Below the pieces are notes generated by a model, which saw nothing but the letters and a program-made list of their open reading frames with translations, did not search any database and was not told the DNA's origin. Source: Plazaster borealis (lineage: Eukaryota; Echinodermata; Asteroidea; Forcipulatida; Labidiasteridae). Taken from it: a DNA stretch of 64,000 nucleotides. The position numbers were made by a program, and so were the translations under genes. Location: NCBI GenBank assembly GCA_021014325.1, contig CM037474.1, positions 23,492,488-23,556,487 of the forward strand, read 5' to 3'. Positions 49,621-61,464 of the stretch are shown in pieces (within the stretch, counting starts at the first letter, position 1; the number at the start of each line of letters is the position of its first letter).

Positions 49621-51738
49621 TTTGCTTTATTACTATATTAGAGATTAGGAATTCGTGACAAAAAATTCAAAACATTCTCCCACTCTACATGCTCTAGTAC
49701 CGCCATGCGATGATGAAGATGTTCACTAAATCAACTCGTTCTCAGGGGAATATATGCAGCATTCTTTCAGAAAAACGTGTATTTTATTTGAGAACGAGGA
49801 TGGAACATAGTGGATTTGGTACCTGTACTCCTAGACAGTTTATGCCGAGACAGACAGTTTTAGCACCAGTTTATTTTGCAAGCGCTTGACGTTGCAACGG
49901 GTCCTACTAAAAGCCGACAACTCGCCGACAACGCCGACAACAAGTCCAGAGTGCCGACAACACGCCGACAACAAGTTTCAAATACCTCAAAAGCAGCAAA
50001 TAAACCAAGGATTTATTAGAAATATGTGTACTATGTAATATTAACAAAAATGCAACGGTATAACTTCACGAAAAGTCTGAATATTTAACCAGAAAAAAAC
50101 CGAACTTACACGGAATTCGGTCGGACGCCATCTTGGCCTAAAAATCGTGTTTCGACCATTCCATTATGATACGGGTAAGATGGATTTAGCAAAACAACAG
50201 AGGGCGGGCGTCATGTGAAGACCTAGCTGTACACAGTGTGAAGGTCTTCACATGACGCCCGCCCTCTGTTGTTTTGCTAAATCCATCTTACCCGTATAAT
50301 AATGGAATGGTCAAAACATGGTTTTAAGGCCAAGATGGCGTCCGACCGCACTCCGTGTAAGACCGTTTTTTTTTCTGGTTAAAAATTCAGTCTTTTCGTG
50401 AAGTTATGCCATTGCATTTTTTTTAATATTACATAGTACACATTTTTTCTAATAAATCCTTGGTTTATTTTCTGTTTTTGAGGTATTTGAAACTTGTTGT
50501 CGGCGTGTTGTCGGCACTCTGGACTTGTTGTCGGCGAGTTGTCGGCTTTTAGTAGGACCGCGTTGCAACACCCACACCTTTCATGCCTAGACTTTCCAAA
50601 CAACATTCACAACACAGGCTAGATGTCTGAACTGGCGTTGACGTTTACTTACTCGGTTCAGTTTTGACTTATTTCCACCGAAATCAGATCGTTCAGAAAG
50701 AGAAGTTCACAGTTAATTGTTGCGGAAGGGTAATCGACTTTTATTTTTTGTTCGTCATAAGCATGATAAACAGTAACATAGAATTGGTGTCGTTCTTGCA
50801 GAGTTAGTTGACTCTCCTACCTCCATGGTTGACATGTAACTTTTTTGTAATACAAAAAAAGTAATACAAAAAAGTTTACTCCTAGTCTGATGCTGTAGTT
50901 AGTGTATTAACTAGGTTTGTAAAAATTGTACTTGTCAAGGAAGGTACCACTACCTAGCCATTCCTATCAATAATCATTAGTATACTGTAGTGTAGTAGCA
51001 CTGTAAAATGGTTGTTTTTTGTATTTAGGATTCGGTTCAAAAATGTTTAATCAAAATGTTACTTCAAAGTTCAATGTTATTTGTTTGCATTTTGTATTAT
51101 TCGCTTTATAAAATATTCGCTGAAGAAATTATAATTTATAAGAATTTGTTTATACCTCGATCACTGATGTTTACACATTGTTGTTTTGAATAATTTTTCA
51201 AGAAATGTTTTAAAATTAGTTCAGCTTTCATATTTATTGATAGTTGAATAAACTAATTAGATTTTTCTGTCTCAAGGAAAACAAATCGACAATATGGTTG
51301 AAAGATTTATTGAATAATTTTAAATATAGGACGCCAGAAATTAATGATGAACTGTAGTACCCATGTATGTATACATGTACTCATCATTCATCATATGCTG
51401 CATCGAAAAAAGAGTTGGGGGCAACTGTGTTTTTTTGGGGGGCGACTTTGCTCGGCAGCGACTTTGCAGGGGGAGACTTTTGCTAGGGGGCGAATTTGCA
51501 GGGGGCGTCTTTGTAGGGGGTGACACTTTGCCACTCTGCTGAGGGTCGAGATGACTGGCATCGGCAACCAGTCATCTCACCCCCCCCCACCCCCAGGCAA
51601 AGTTTCCCCCTCCATGTAGCCTACTTTAGTTTATTCTCGAATAACTAAAAGCATAAATCCTAAACCATGAAATATCCAAAGACACAGCCAAACTTTTTTC
51701 TTGAATTTAATAATTTTACAATTCTTTTCTTATTCTAG
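49621..51738. promoter_or_regulatory. Divergent intergenic region between the MULE/SWIM gene and DPM3
   Basis: The two genes are transcribed away from each other, with 2.1 kb between their start codons. The interval holds the 662-bp foldback element, ordinary AT-rich sequence, and a G-rich stretch with repeated gggggcga-type motifs at about 51410-51530. A shared promoter area is an inference from orientation only. Confidence 0.35.
49899..50560. mobile_element. 662-bp foldback (long terminal inverted repeat) element with 9-bp TSD
   Basis: Arms of about 326 and 319 bp (49899-50224 and 50242-50560) pair around a 17-bp loop. The outer ends carry repeated GCCGACAAC units and start GGGTCCTACTAAAAGCCGAC / end with its complement. 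The inner 68 bp of the arms differ at only one position. The element is flanked by a perfect CGTTGCAAC at 49890-49898 and 50561-50569. Long TIRs and a 9-bp TSD fit a non-autonomous Mutator-like or foldback element. It has no coding capacity. Confidence 0.85.
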
Positions 51739-51759
51739 AAAGTGAGAACTGAACTGACA
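51739..51759 (+). promoter_or_regulatory. DPM3 5' UTR remnant after a 3' splice site
   Basis: A pyrimidine-rich ttcttttcttattctag ends at 51738, so the first coding exon probably begins at 51739 with a 21-nt leader. A non-coding first exon is expected upstream. One possible donor is the gt at 50730-50731 after gttgcggaagg, but this is only a guess. Confidence 0.45.
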
Positions 51760-54700
51760 ATGGCTTCTAAACTAGTAGAATGGCTGACAGCGATTATACT
51801 ATTTGCCAGTATATGGAGTGCCTTCGTCTTTGATATGGTTCCTATTGAACTAGACCCCAGAATAAAGGAAATCATTGTTCCTGTGAGTATTATTTCTCTT
51901 TGTTTTAAAGGTGTTGTACACTTTTGGTAACAGCTCAAAATCAGTGTCCACATTTTGTGTGATTCAACATATGCATGAACAAACAAACCTGTAAAAGTTT
52001 GAGCTCAATTGGTCATCGAGATCACGAGAAAATAGTGAAAAGAGACCTTATGTGTTTTCTGTTTTTTCAAAATATCGCGCGTGATGAAAACTATTGTTTT
52101 ACTCATTTCTCAGAAACGATAGCATTTTTGGCAGAACTATTTTAAGGAACCCTTTCAACCATTACTTACTTTAAATCATGTAAGTTATGTGTGAATCTGT
52201 GAACATTTGTGTTTTTCGATCTTACCAATAGTGTACAGGGCCTTTAAGTAATATTTTCTTAGCTATGAAATTGGGCCCAGTTCATAAATTCTGGGTAAGC
52301 CATGTTGGCAGAGACTGGTGAGGAGCCAAAGTTTGAGCTCAATTGGTCATCGAGGCCAAGAGAAAATAGTGAAAAGAGACCTTATGTGTTTTCTGTTTTT
52401 CAAACATGGAGTTTTTATCGCGCGTGATAAAAACTATTGTTTTACTCATTTCTCAGAAACGATAGCAGTTTTGGCAGAACTATTTTAACGAACCCTTTCA
52501 ACCATTACTTACTTTAAATCATGTAAGTTATGTGTGAATCTGTGAACATTTGTGTTTTTCGATCTTACCAATAGTGTACAGGGCCTTTAAGTGAGACAAC
52601 ATTTAGGCTCCTAACACCTTTCCTTACCAAAGGTGGTGGATTGGGCGACTGCACTCGTACGTACCATCTGTTCCTTACAAAAGGCAACTATAGTCAACCA
52701 AGATGAAACACTAAAAAGCACTCAAGACTGGGCACAAAGGCAATTCTTTCTTATATAGCTGTTTTGTCCATGTTGAATTGGTATAGCTGTTGTGTCCATG
52801 TTCACCCACCATGGCCAAGCTTACAAAGGTTGGAAAGAATGTGTTGCTTGTAGCAAGATATTCCTTCGAGAGGTAAGGATATTCCTAGAAAGAACAGCCT
52901 GATCGGATCTTTCAAATGGTGGTAAAATAAAATAAGATTGCTATTATGCAATACTTAAAAAATGGAGTGGAAAGATCCGAAGTGCCAAAACACCGATGGA
53001 GTGCCATAATGTGCTTTATGTACAAAAAAGTGTTTGAGTTTGCAGATCACACTCGGGAAAGAAAGATCAAGAACCTGACTATTAAAGAGGAAGGGAAATG
53101 ACCTTTCAATTTTGTGATGTTCTCATTTTCCAATAGATAGAGTCCTCATGTGAGTAGGGAAAAAATTACAAGTCTCTAACCTCACATTAAAATGGTGTAA
53201 TGTAAAATTTAATAATCATTGTATTGGATAACCTTCCAGTGCACAATTTGTCAACATCCAAAACATCTGGGCCCAATTTCATGGCTCTGCTTACTGCTGA
53301 ATTCTGCGCTTGCGATCACCATTCTCCGCTTACCGAGCAAGCGCCGAATTTCTGCGCTAGATGTGTAAGCGTAGAATGCCTAATAACGTGGACTACGCAC
53401 GCGCACAGGCAAAAATTCCCTGCTAACCCGTGAAATACGCTTGACGTAAGGGCGGAATTCCCTGCTTTTGTAAGCGCCGATTCTTTGCTTACGGTAAGCA
53501 GAGCCATGAAATAGGGCCCTGATGACATTCTGAGAAAAATGGGTCTGTACATTTTTTTTACAGTGATATTTTGGTACATAACTGAATTTTTTTCAGAGCG
53601 AAATTTGAAACATGACGTCATTGGATTTCAACAACTAATGGATATTTACATTTCAATGAGGAATTTTTTGTCAGTCAAAGGTCAAATTCAAGGCCGTTTT
53701 GATTGAATATTATCGAAATTCGGTTATGAACCAAAACCTCCCCAAACAAAAATGTAGAAACCCATTTTTCTCAGAATGATGCCATCAGATGTTTTGGATG
53801 TTGACAAATTTTGCACTGGAAGGGTATCGAATACAGTGGCAATTTACACTATTTTAACGTGAGGTTAGAGACTTGTCATTTCCCCCCACCTTTAAGAGGT
53901 GTGTTGTATTGGAAAATGAGTGCATCACAAAACTTAACTTGACTTTGGAGCCCCTCTGATCAATCACCACATATCATAATACATAAAAAAAAATTTCACT
54001 GTCATTATGTTATTTTAATAAGGCCAAGTAACAAAAGTAACAAGTTTCTCGTCCCCGCCCGCCTCCTTTTTGGCCGCCACCTCCTTTTTTTTTTACTATT
54101 TACTATTCAGAAAAAAAGCAACAAAAAAGTTTCTTGGTTTATTTTTGCCTAAAATTTGTCTAGACTCTTTTTCATCATTGCAATACAATAGCCGTTTCTG
54201 AATTTTGCAAGTGGACTAAAATGATACAAATCATTTGTATTGTCATACATCGCATCAGTTTACTCAAATAGCACAATATCTGTGAATAAATATACCTTTG
54301 CCAGCCATGGCGGTCATCTTGGGAAAAAAAAAAAAAAAATAGAAAAAAAGTCAATAGTAAAGCTCTGCCTCCTCCTTTTCTTGGGAAAAGTCCGGACAAG
54401 AAACTTGTTATTTTTGTTACTTGGCCTAAGTGACATTTTAATTAAATCGATGACAATCTTTTTATATTCACAGCTGCCAGTCTATTTGGTGATAGTGTTT
54501 GGGGTAAGTTGAAGTCTTGTCAATTATTAAAAATGTAGGTTAACAGCGTACAGTGTGGATGAGCTACATTGTTTGTCCATGTTGGGTCACAGTTAATGTA
54601 TCTTTACAGACTGGCTGCACTTAAACATTTGAACAGCTGTAAACCATACAACATCAGCAGGTGATGTAAATGACATTTGTAAGCTTGATTTGAGGCGAAA

Positions 54701-57700
54701 TAAAACAAAATCATGTTAAGCGTCCTCGCCCGCTTCTTTTTTAGAGACCGTCTGGTTTGGGGTTTTTTAATTTTTTATTTTAGTCTAGGCCTGTGCCGAG
54801 TCAACCGGTATCCGGGTACCCGAAAACAGACATCAATACCCGGTTCCAATTATCGGTTCCATTACCCGTTAAAATACCCGAAACTTAAGGTGAAAATTTC
54901 ACAATTGCAATTGACTTTAAAAATTTCACAAACATTCCAGATGTATAATAATAAAAAGGGTTACAATAATTAAAGTTCTAGCTATCTGAAATGAAGCAAC
55001 CAGAATGAGTTTGTCATGTTTGTAGACGCAATTTCGACTTCGAAATTTGGCTCAAACCATGCACAAACGGAGCTCTGTAAATTGATGGCAAACAAACACA
55101 AATAAACTTACTGACAATCAGGCTGAGATTTCTCATTTTGCAAACATTTCTCAGAGTAGGCCTACAGCTTTTGAAATGATTGAAGCATGAGTTAAACACC
55201 CTTTCTGAAAATGTATGACATATCAAAGGAATTCACGATCTCTTGTTCAATTTTGAAGAGTGTGTATTTTGGGCTGTACCGTGAATATCATACAACACAC
55301 ATCAATGCTGGTCCCCACAGTGTTGGGTCCACATTCAAGACTATGGTCATCAGGAACACGTTGGGAATGAGGTAGTCACCTCATGTGCATTGTCATGGAT
55401 GCTTATTGGATAACTAGTATGAAATGGGCGGGATCTACCGGTATTTAATTATGCACACATATAGAACTCGATGTTTATTCAAAACCATTGTAGGTTTAAC
55501 AGTCTGTCATGCGCAGTAGCTTAATCTTAAATGTGTGTGAATTTATTATAGCTAGGCCCAGAGGTTTTAAAAATTTCACACCGTGAGTAGACAGTAAAAC
55601 CCGAAATTTATGAAATTGGAACGAAGCATGAGGTTATGGGTCACTTGTTTTCAGCATGACTGAGATCGCGGTCCCATTGCTTGATTTCACTAATGTTTGT
55701 AAGAGCAGTAGAGTAATCAACTCGTTAACGCAATGACCTCTGTGATATAATTATTTATCGAGTATTATAACGGGTACTCGAAACCCGAATCAAAGTGGGT
55801 AACGGGTACCCGAAACAAAATTACCTGTGAACGCACAGCCCTATTTTAGTTTAAAAGCTTACTGATGATGAAGCTCATGCTAGAACCATTTTTGTCTGTG
55901 AAATATTGCCCTCTTGAAATAAAGTAATATTGGAGAAAACGTTATCTGAAAGCCTTAAAAAAAAATGCACCAGCTGATTTCGGTTGTTACAACCAAAATT
56001 AAGGACAATGTGGTTACATGATGGTTTTTCTTACTATTTTCTCCTAACTCACACATCGGATTAATGCAAAATTTTCACTGGTTTGTTATTTCATGTAGTG
56101 GTTGATCACACAAATCATGAACACTGTCTGTGACTGTTTTGTCAGGAGGGTTGACTGTACTGTGTAGATCATTCACCACATATCATAATGCAGGCTGCCA
56201 TAGTCAATATATCATTCCAAACCCAAGTGGGTGATACTGAGTGGTCAGACTGTAGGAGGGTTGACTGTACTGTGTAAATCATTCACCACATATGGTATTG
56301 CAGGCTGGTATAGTTTATATATATCATTCAAAACCAAAGTCGATGATATTAATTGAATGTTCAGACACGAAGAGGGTAAATAACGCACATGTTCTCTCCT
56401 GGCTTTGCCTGGTTTTACATACTTCAACACTGCACGACCAAATTGAGCGGTCTTTAAGGACAAGTATACCATTCATATTTAGGGTCCACCAATAGACAGC
56501 GAGCCCTAGCAGATTAGATTGGCCCAGTTTTCAAATTGTGTATTAATTGTGGTTACTTCAAAACTATTAATAACGCATTTGTGTTAGTTACAACACACAC
56601 CACGTGACCTTGAAATGACCTCTGTGAAAGTTCAAGTTGTTTACCAAAATATAGTTTCGGCAGTCAGCTTTGAACTTGTGTATGGCTCGACTATAGTCAG
56701 TCTTTCTAGAGTTATATTTGCAGTTTTCAGTTTCTTAAAACAAGTAGTAATTTACAGCTTGAATTGCATGGCATTACACATATTTAATACATGACAATGA
56801 TAGGATTATTAAAGGCTGTGTATACTTTTGGTAATTGTCAAAGACCAGTATCCCCACTTGGTGTTTCTCAACGTATACATAACATAACATACCTGTGTCA
56901 TTGGAGTCGCGAGAAAAAAAGTGGAAAAAATCCTTAAATGTTTTCACTGTTTTCAAACATAGAGTTTTTGTCAAAACTAATTGTTTTACTCATTTCTCAA
57001 AAACTATTGCATTCAAAGCAAAAATATTTCAAGGGAAGTTTCCCACCATGACCATCTTTATACCATGTAAATTGTGTGTAAATCTGTGAACATTTATATA
57101 TTTTTACTCTTACCAAAGGTATACCCTCTCTTAAGTCCCGACCCATTCTTGCATTGGCCAATCACAAACTTTATAGCCCGACCAATAATTGCTATGATTT
57201 ACTTTGGTTTTGTATTCCGATTTACAGTGCTTCTCCTTAGCAACCATTGGCTACCGGGTTGCAACTTTTAACGATTGTGAGGAAGCGGCTGCATCCCTTA
57301 AAAAGGTAAAATATCTAACAAGAAGTAGAGACATGTGAAAATAGGTTAAAAACCTTGGGTTTGCTCTGGCGCCGAATAATTGGTTGTAAACAATTGTTTT
57401 TCTACGCCGCTATGTTTTGGTCAATAATTCTCAAATTCCACAAGTTCTCTATTGAAAATGCTAATAATTATAATAGCAATAACTAGTTTTTATATCTAGC
57501 GCTTCACGGGCGTCTCAAAGCGCTTATCTTTTTTCCAGACAGGTTGTTGAAGTTTTTGAATTATGAGACCCATTGATGTAGCAAGGTTTACAAGGTGCTG
57601 CATTCTGCAGCCACTGCCAGAAACACTGGGCCAAACCCCTTCTCTAAGTTAAGTGTAAAGCCCGGTTCATACTTTCTGCGAATGCTTCGTCACAGCTCTG

Positions 57701-57951
57701 TTTTTGCTGCGAATCTTTCGCAAGAGTTGAGCACAGGGAGTTCAGTGCTTACGGCGCCCTGTAAAGCGCATTAATCTACATGTATGTGCTGTGAACATGG
57801 TAAAACACAGAACTACGCAGTAAGCAGAGCCATGAAATTGTGTTCATCACAAAATATGAACTGAATCTGACCGTGTCAAATTTGATCTCACCTGCAGGAA
57901 GTAGAGGAAGCAAGAAAAGATTTGACAAAGAAAGGATTCAAGTTTACGTGA
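51760..57951 (+). CDS. DPM3: Dolichol-phosphate mannosyltransferase subunit 3, complete gene
   Basis: Plus-strand coding exons: 51760-51882, 54474-54503 (only 10 codons), 57228-57305 and 57898-57951. All introns are GT-AG in phase 0, giving 94 residues (human DPM3 is 92). There are two membrane segments: about residues 8-27 (WLTAIILFASIWSAFVF) and about 38-58 (IIVPLPVYLVIVFG, then CFSLATIGY). The conserved GYRVATFNDCEEAA block follows, then a charged helical tail ending KKGFKFT. DPM3 anchors the catalytic DPM1 in the ER membrane with DPM2. The complex makes dolichol-P-mannose for N-glycans, GPI anchors and O-mannosylation. ATG 51760 was chosen because it gives the family N-terminus; the open frame upstream has no ATG and runs into the acceptor at 51738. 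Intron 2 (2.7 kb) hosts an 8-bp-TSD element and a TTAA MITE. Confidence 0.96.
51909..52243. mobile_element. TTAA MITE in DPM3 intron 1
   Basis: Starts AGGTGTTGTACACTTTTGGT after TTAA and ends GTGTACAGGGCCT before TTAA (52244-52247). It begins 26 bp after the DPM3 exon 1 donor. Confidence 0.8.
52324..52591. repeat. Near-duplicate of the 3' part of the adjacent TTAA MITE
   Basis: The segment from GTTTGAGCTCAATTGGTCAT to GTGTACAGGGCCTTTAAGT repeats 51998-52249 with few differences, forming a local direct duplication in DPM3 intron 1. Confidence 0.8.
53086..53960. mobile_element. GGGGCTCCAAGGT MITE copy interrupted by a second MITE
   Basis: The left half (53086-53266) and right half (53518-53960) rebuild the 5889-6405 family palindrome. 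A GGGCCC-type element sits between them. In DPM3 intron 1. Confidence 0.75.
53268..53517. mobile_element. GGGCCC-ended MITE, nested
   Basis: TIRs GGGCCCAATTTCATGGCTCT and the complement AGAGCCATGAAATAGGGCCC. GTAAGC/GCTTAC motifs recur inside. Inserted between CATCT and TGATGAC of the host MITE, with at most a 2-bp duplication. Confidence 0.75.
54785..55842. mobile_element. 1058-bp non-autonomous element with 8-bp TSD (hAT-like)
   Basis: ATTTTAGT is duplicated at 54777-54784 and 55843-55850. The ends CTAGGCCTGTGC and GCACAGCCCT are short imperfect TIRs. Subterminal GGGTACCCGAAA/TACCCGTTA-type motifs are clustered near both ends. In DPM3 intron 2. Confidence 0.75.
56145..56370. repeat. 110-bp tandem duplication in DPM3 intron 2
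   Basis: GAGGGTTGACTGTACTGTGT starts at 56145 and 56255, each followed by ATCATTCACCACATAT and GCAGGCTG. Inverted relatives occur at about 58118-58250 and 58617-58690. Confidence 0.8.
56813..57130. mobile_element. TTAA MITE in DPM3 intron 2
   Basis: TTAA at 56809-56812 and 57131-57134. The ends AGGCTGTGTATACTTTTGGT and ACCAAAGGTATACCCTCTC are imperfect TIRs. It ends about 100 bp before the DPM3 exon 3 acceptor. Confidence 0.7.
57482..57660 (-). mobile_element. SINE fragment (body and tail)
   Basis: Shows the gcgcttcacgggcgtctcaa tail and the GCTGCATTCTGCAGCCACTG body of the tRNA-derived SINE family. It is broken by a fragment of the AAGCCCGGTTCATACTT MITE family at about 57659. In DPM3 intron 3. 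Confidence 0.65.
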
Positions 57952-57992
57952 CACTCGGCAAGCTTTAGACTCCAATGGTAATACGACTAAAT

Positions 57993-57998
57993 AATAAA
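57993..57998 (+). terminator. DPM3 polyadenylation signal AATAAA
   Basis: A canonical AATAAA lies 42 nt after the TGA stop of DPM3, giving a short 3' UTR. Confidence 0.6.
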
Positions 57999-58261
57999 TT
58001 GTTGCCAAATATTAAGACACCTGTAAAGTCTTGTTTAATTTAAGATACGTGCGAAGCACTATGCTTACTTTGCACTTTTTAAGCAAACGCTTAATGACCA
58101 TGTGCTGCGTAAGGTATATACAGCAGTTTTTAACCCTCCTACCGTTGACTCAAGATCAATCACTGTGGTTTAGAACAATAGATAATATAAGCCAGCCTGC
58201 TTTATAGTGCATCTACTCAGTACACAGTCAACCCTCCTACTGTCTGACCATTTAATAGCAT

Positions 58262-58613
58262 AATAATAATACATAATAATAACTAGTTCTTATATAGCAC
58301 ATTTTACAATAACGTATCAATGCGCTTTGCATTAGTGCCCTGGTCATTGGGCCAATAACATTCCTTTAATCTTTCTCAGCTCCCCGGGGAGTATACAGCC
58401 CTGAGCTGCCGTGGTGCTCCGAAGGCTTTTCAAACACAATATCAACCTCTACCCTCGCAGGTACCCATTTATACCCCTGGGTGAAGAGAAGCAATTATAG
58501 TGAAGTATCTTGCTCAAGGATACAAGTGTCATGACCGGGATTCGAACCCATACCCCGATGACTTAACCATCGGAACTTGAATTCGATGCTCTAAACCACT
58601 CGGCCACATGACA
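58262..58613 (-). mobile_element. tRNA-derived SINE, antisense
   Basis: On the minus strand the head reads TGGCCGAGTGGTTTAGAGCA with box B GGGTTCGAATCCCGGTC, followed by a body ending in a GTGCTATATAAGAACTAG tail. It is a different subfamily from the copy at 37727. Confidence 0.75.
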
Positions 58614-59207
58614 CCCTATCAATCCACTGTGGTTTTGAATGATAGATAGACTATGCCAGCCTGCCTGCATTATGATATCATATCTTCAGTACACACACTT
58701 ACATTGTATAGTTCTGTGCAAAATTGTGCCACCACCCACACACAACTGGTGCAGTTGAATGGTCTGAATTGGTTGATTAACTTGCTGGGAAATGTTCTGG
58801 AAATTGGGGTGATTTTAGACCTAGCAATTATGAAATAACTGTATGGAATTATGTATGGAATGTCAAAGAGGAAGCCATTTTTGTTTTGCATATGGCATGC
58901 AGACTGCACTTTCCTTCAAATTTCCTTAGTCTATGGACATTTTGTGTAAAGGCGACACCAAGGCTAAGATCAGGGAAACTAAGGTCAGAACATCACAACA
59001 AAATTCCTAGCCTCATTAATTAAGTTCATCTGGATTGTTGGTCAATCATGGATTAGGAGTTTCGTTTTTTTCAAATCCAAATAAAAGTAGATGTTACTTG
59101 GATATTATTTTAATGAAGTTTCACTCCTAAGCTAGACGCTTCGTCAGACTGGCAACCCTGTCCAATGCTCAACTGCCTTGAATACCCTTTCTTGGTCGTC
59201 ATAGACA

Positions 59208-59405
59208 GCGTTCTCCCTGACCAAATGCCAGTTAAAACACCTGAGGACCAGTCAAAATGCTCTCCAAGTGGTCGGGCTGGCTAGTTCAGTGTTGAAAAGC
59301 ATCTATATTTTATATGAACTATGGACAAGTGCAAAAGCTGACGGACCAGTGAAATGGAAAGCTAACTGTTTCTGCTGGCTAGTCACTGAAAAAGTTAAGG
59401 GCAAA
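59208..59405. repeat. GACCAGT-rich interspersed repeat
   Basis: Starts CAGCGTTCTCCCTGACCAAA and ends AAGTTAAGGGCAAACCCTG. Relatives are at 16507-16735 (inverted) and in two pieces at about 40607-40648 and 40841-41000. Confidence 0.65.
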
Positions 59406-59663
59406 CCCTGATAGAGGTTTTAAATCTTGGTCTGAAAAGAGCTGGTGGTAGTGTCTCCATGTTTTGAACCGTATACTCTGCTCGTCTTGAATCTTTAAGA
59501 CTGATATGCCAGGGCCTAAGCTTGGTCAGTTTGACTAAACCAGGGTAAAGATTGGTAGAGTTGGGCAAGTTATGATGAAGCTTGAATTTAGTATTGATTT
59601 TTGTCAAGACAGTATTGTTTAAATGAGTCATTCGGGAGTTCGATTTTGAATATTGTGTGGCAT

Positions 59664-59755
59664 AATGACTTGATTGGTCACAAGTGAACACTCAATGACT
59701 TGATTGGTCACAAGTTAACTCTCAATGACTTGATTGGTCAAAAGTGAACACTCAA
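59664..59755. repeat. 30-bp tandem repeat, three units
   Basis: TGACTTGATTGGTCACAAGT recurs at 59666, 59696 and 59726 with a CACTCAA-type linker. Confidence 0.92.
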
Positions 59756-61100
59756 ATTGGATTCCCAGACTCAAGACAGTGTTGTTACATCACATGGTTT
59801 TGGACAAGCTTTTGTATAGCAACCTCCAGATGGGCAAAGCCTGGTACCATCGTGCCATACACACTTATTTAGAATTGTGTATGGGTGTTCGCCGCCTCTG
59901 AAGTACGCAAAAGCTCGCCCCTAAATATGTGACATAGCAACTGTCTTTAGTCTGAGCTGAGGAATTCAAATTTAAGCAGTAACGTTGTGATTAAGCAAGT
60001 TATTGTACCAAACGTTATTCAAATCTAACTCGCAAATGACTATATATAGGATTTATATAAACTTTATTTAAAGCCATCAAAACCCTTTGTCATGTTTGTA
60101 ATCTTGAAAAAGACAAGTAATCAATGATTTATATATTATAAAATTTGAATATTAAAATAAAGTGCAAAAGAAAATTGGTAATGACCCCATGTTTCGACCC
60201 CAGCAGAGTCTTTCTCAAAGGCTAAATGACAACACAGCACACACAAGACTAGTGTAACAGAAACAGTCAAGTAGAAAGGAGTGCAGTCAGAAGTACATGT
60301 AGCAAGAGAATGAAGGAGACAAGGGGGGGGGGGTGTTAAGGGAAAGGGCTAGTCTAACCACAAGAGCTTGGAAACACAGAAGACAACAAAATAAAGTTTA
60401 TGACATTATAAAACAACTGTTCAGTTGTGTTAATGGAGAGAAGAAACAATGAGGGATTTGGGGATGCTAGGTGTCGGCAGCCATACCAAGAAATTTTCCA
60501 TCATTTATGCATTTTTGAACTTGTGCACACTTCTGAGAAGAATGGATTTACCTGGTCTGCTGCCACCAAGTGTCCCCAAAAGTCTCCTATTAACCCAGTG
60601 CACGCATGTCACACACAGCGACTATGCCACGCTCATCATTTTGGGAGTCAACAGGTATGCGCGTAAATGTCACATTGCCTTAAATGCCCACTACACTGTT
60701 TAACACACTGGGACACTGACTCCCAAAATGTCGCAACCAAGATTATTTGATGACGTCAGGTGAATTGGGTCAATAGCACTCCGAACTGATGACACACTTT
60801 TGCTCAAAATACCCGTATGTTAGATAAACACTTCACCACTAGCTCTCACGCGCTCACTGTATCAGCGAGCCAGACCGCAGTTGTACAGTCAGTACATGCG
60901 AGTAGACGTAAAGCTTGGACATGTACGCTCGTGTACATTAGTGAATTTTGACCTGTTTCAGATCTGGGTGATGACCTTCTATTTTTAGTATTAGTGTGGA
61001 GTGCTATTGGATTTTTTTTTTTTTTTTAAGTGCAATGTGTACCTGCTGCCCCATGATTTGTGCCATTGCGGTGGAACGTCACACTATTATTCCTATTTAA

Positions 61101-61464
61101 AGGCACTGAACATGTTTGGTAATTGTCAAAGACCAGTGTTCTCACTTGGTGTATCCCAACATATGCATAAAATAACAAGCCTGTGAAAATTTGGGCTCAA
61201 TTGGTCATCGAAGTTGAAAGGAAATGATGACAGAAAAACACCCTTGTTGTACAAATTTGTGCTTTCAGATAGGAATAAAAAGCTTCTTGCAAGAAGTCTT
61301 TAATTATTTTAGTGAGAAATTACCTCTTTCTCAAAAACTACGTTACTTCAGAGGGAGTCGTTTCCTAAAATGTTTTATACTATCAACAGCTCTCCGTTGC
61401 TCGTTACCAGTCAGTTTTTATGCTAATAAATATTTTGAGTAATTACCAAACGTGTACAGTGCCT
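61101..61464. mobile_element. TTAA MITE, copy 4
   Basis: 364 bp with TTAA on both sides (61097-61100, 61465-61468). TIRs AGGCACTGAACATGTTTGGT and its complement. Closest to copies 1 and 3. Confidence 0.85.

Noticed and set aside
51742..51759. Upstream start for DPM3 (six extra residues)
   Set aside because: There is no ATG there and the segment is only a 21-nt leader after a 3' splice site; ATG 51760 gives the family N-terminus.
51735..51986. Minus-strand ORF over DPM3 exon 1
   Set aside because: Antisense shadow of DPM3 plus part of a TTAA MITE.
60427..60703. Two overlapping ORFs of about 80 residues
   Set aside because: Overlap repeat sequence (CTGACTCCCAAAATG family) and show no recognisable domain.
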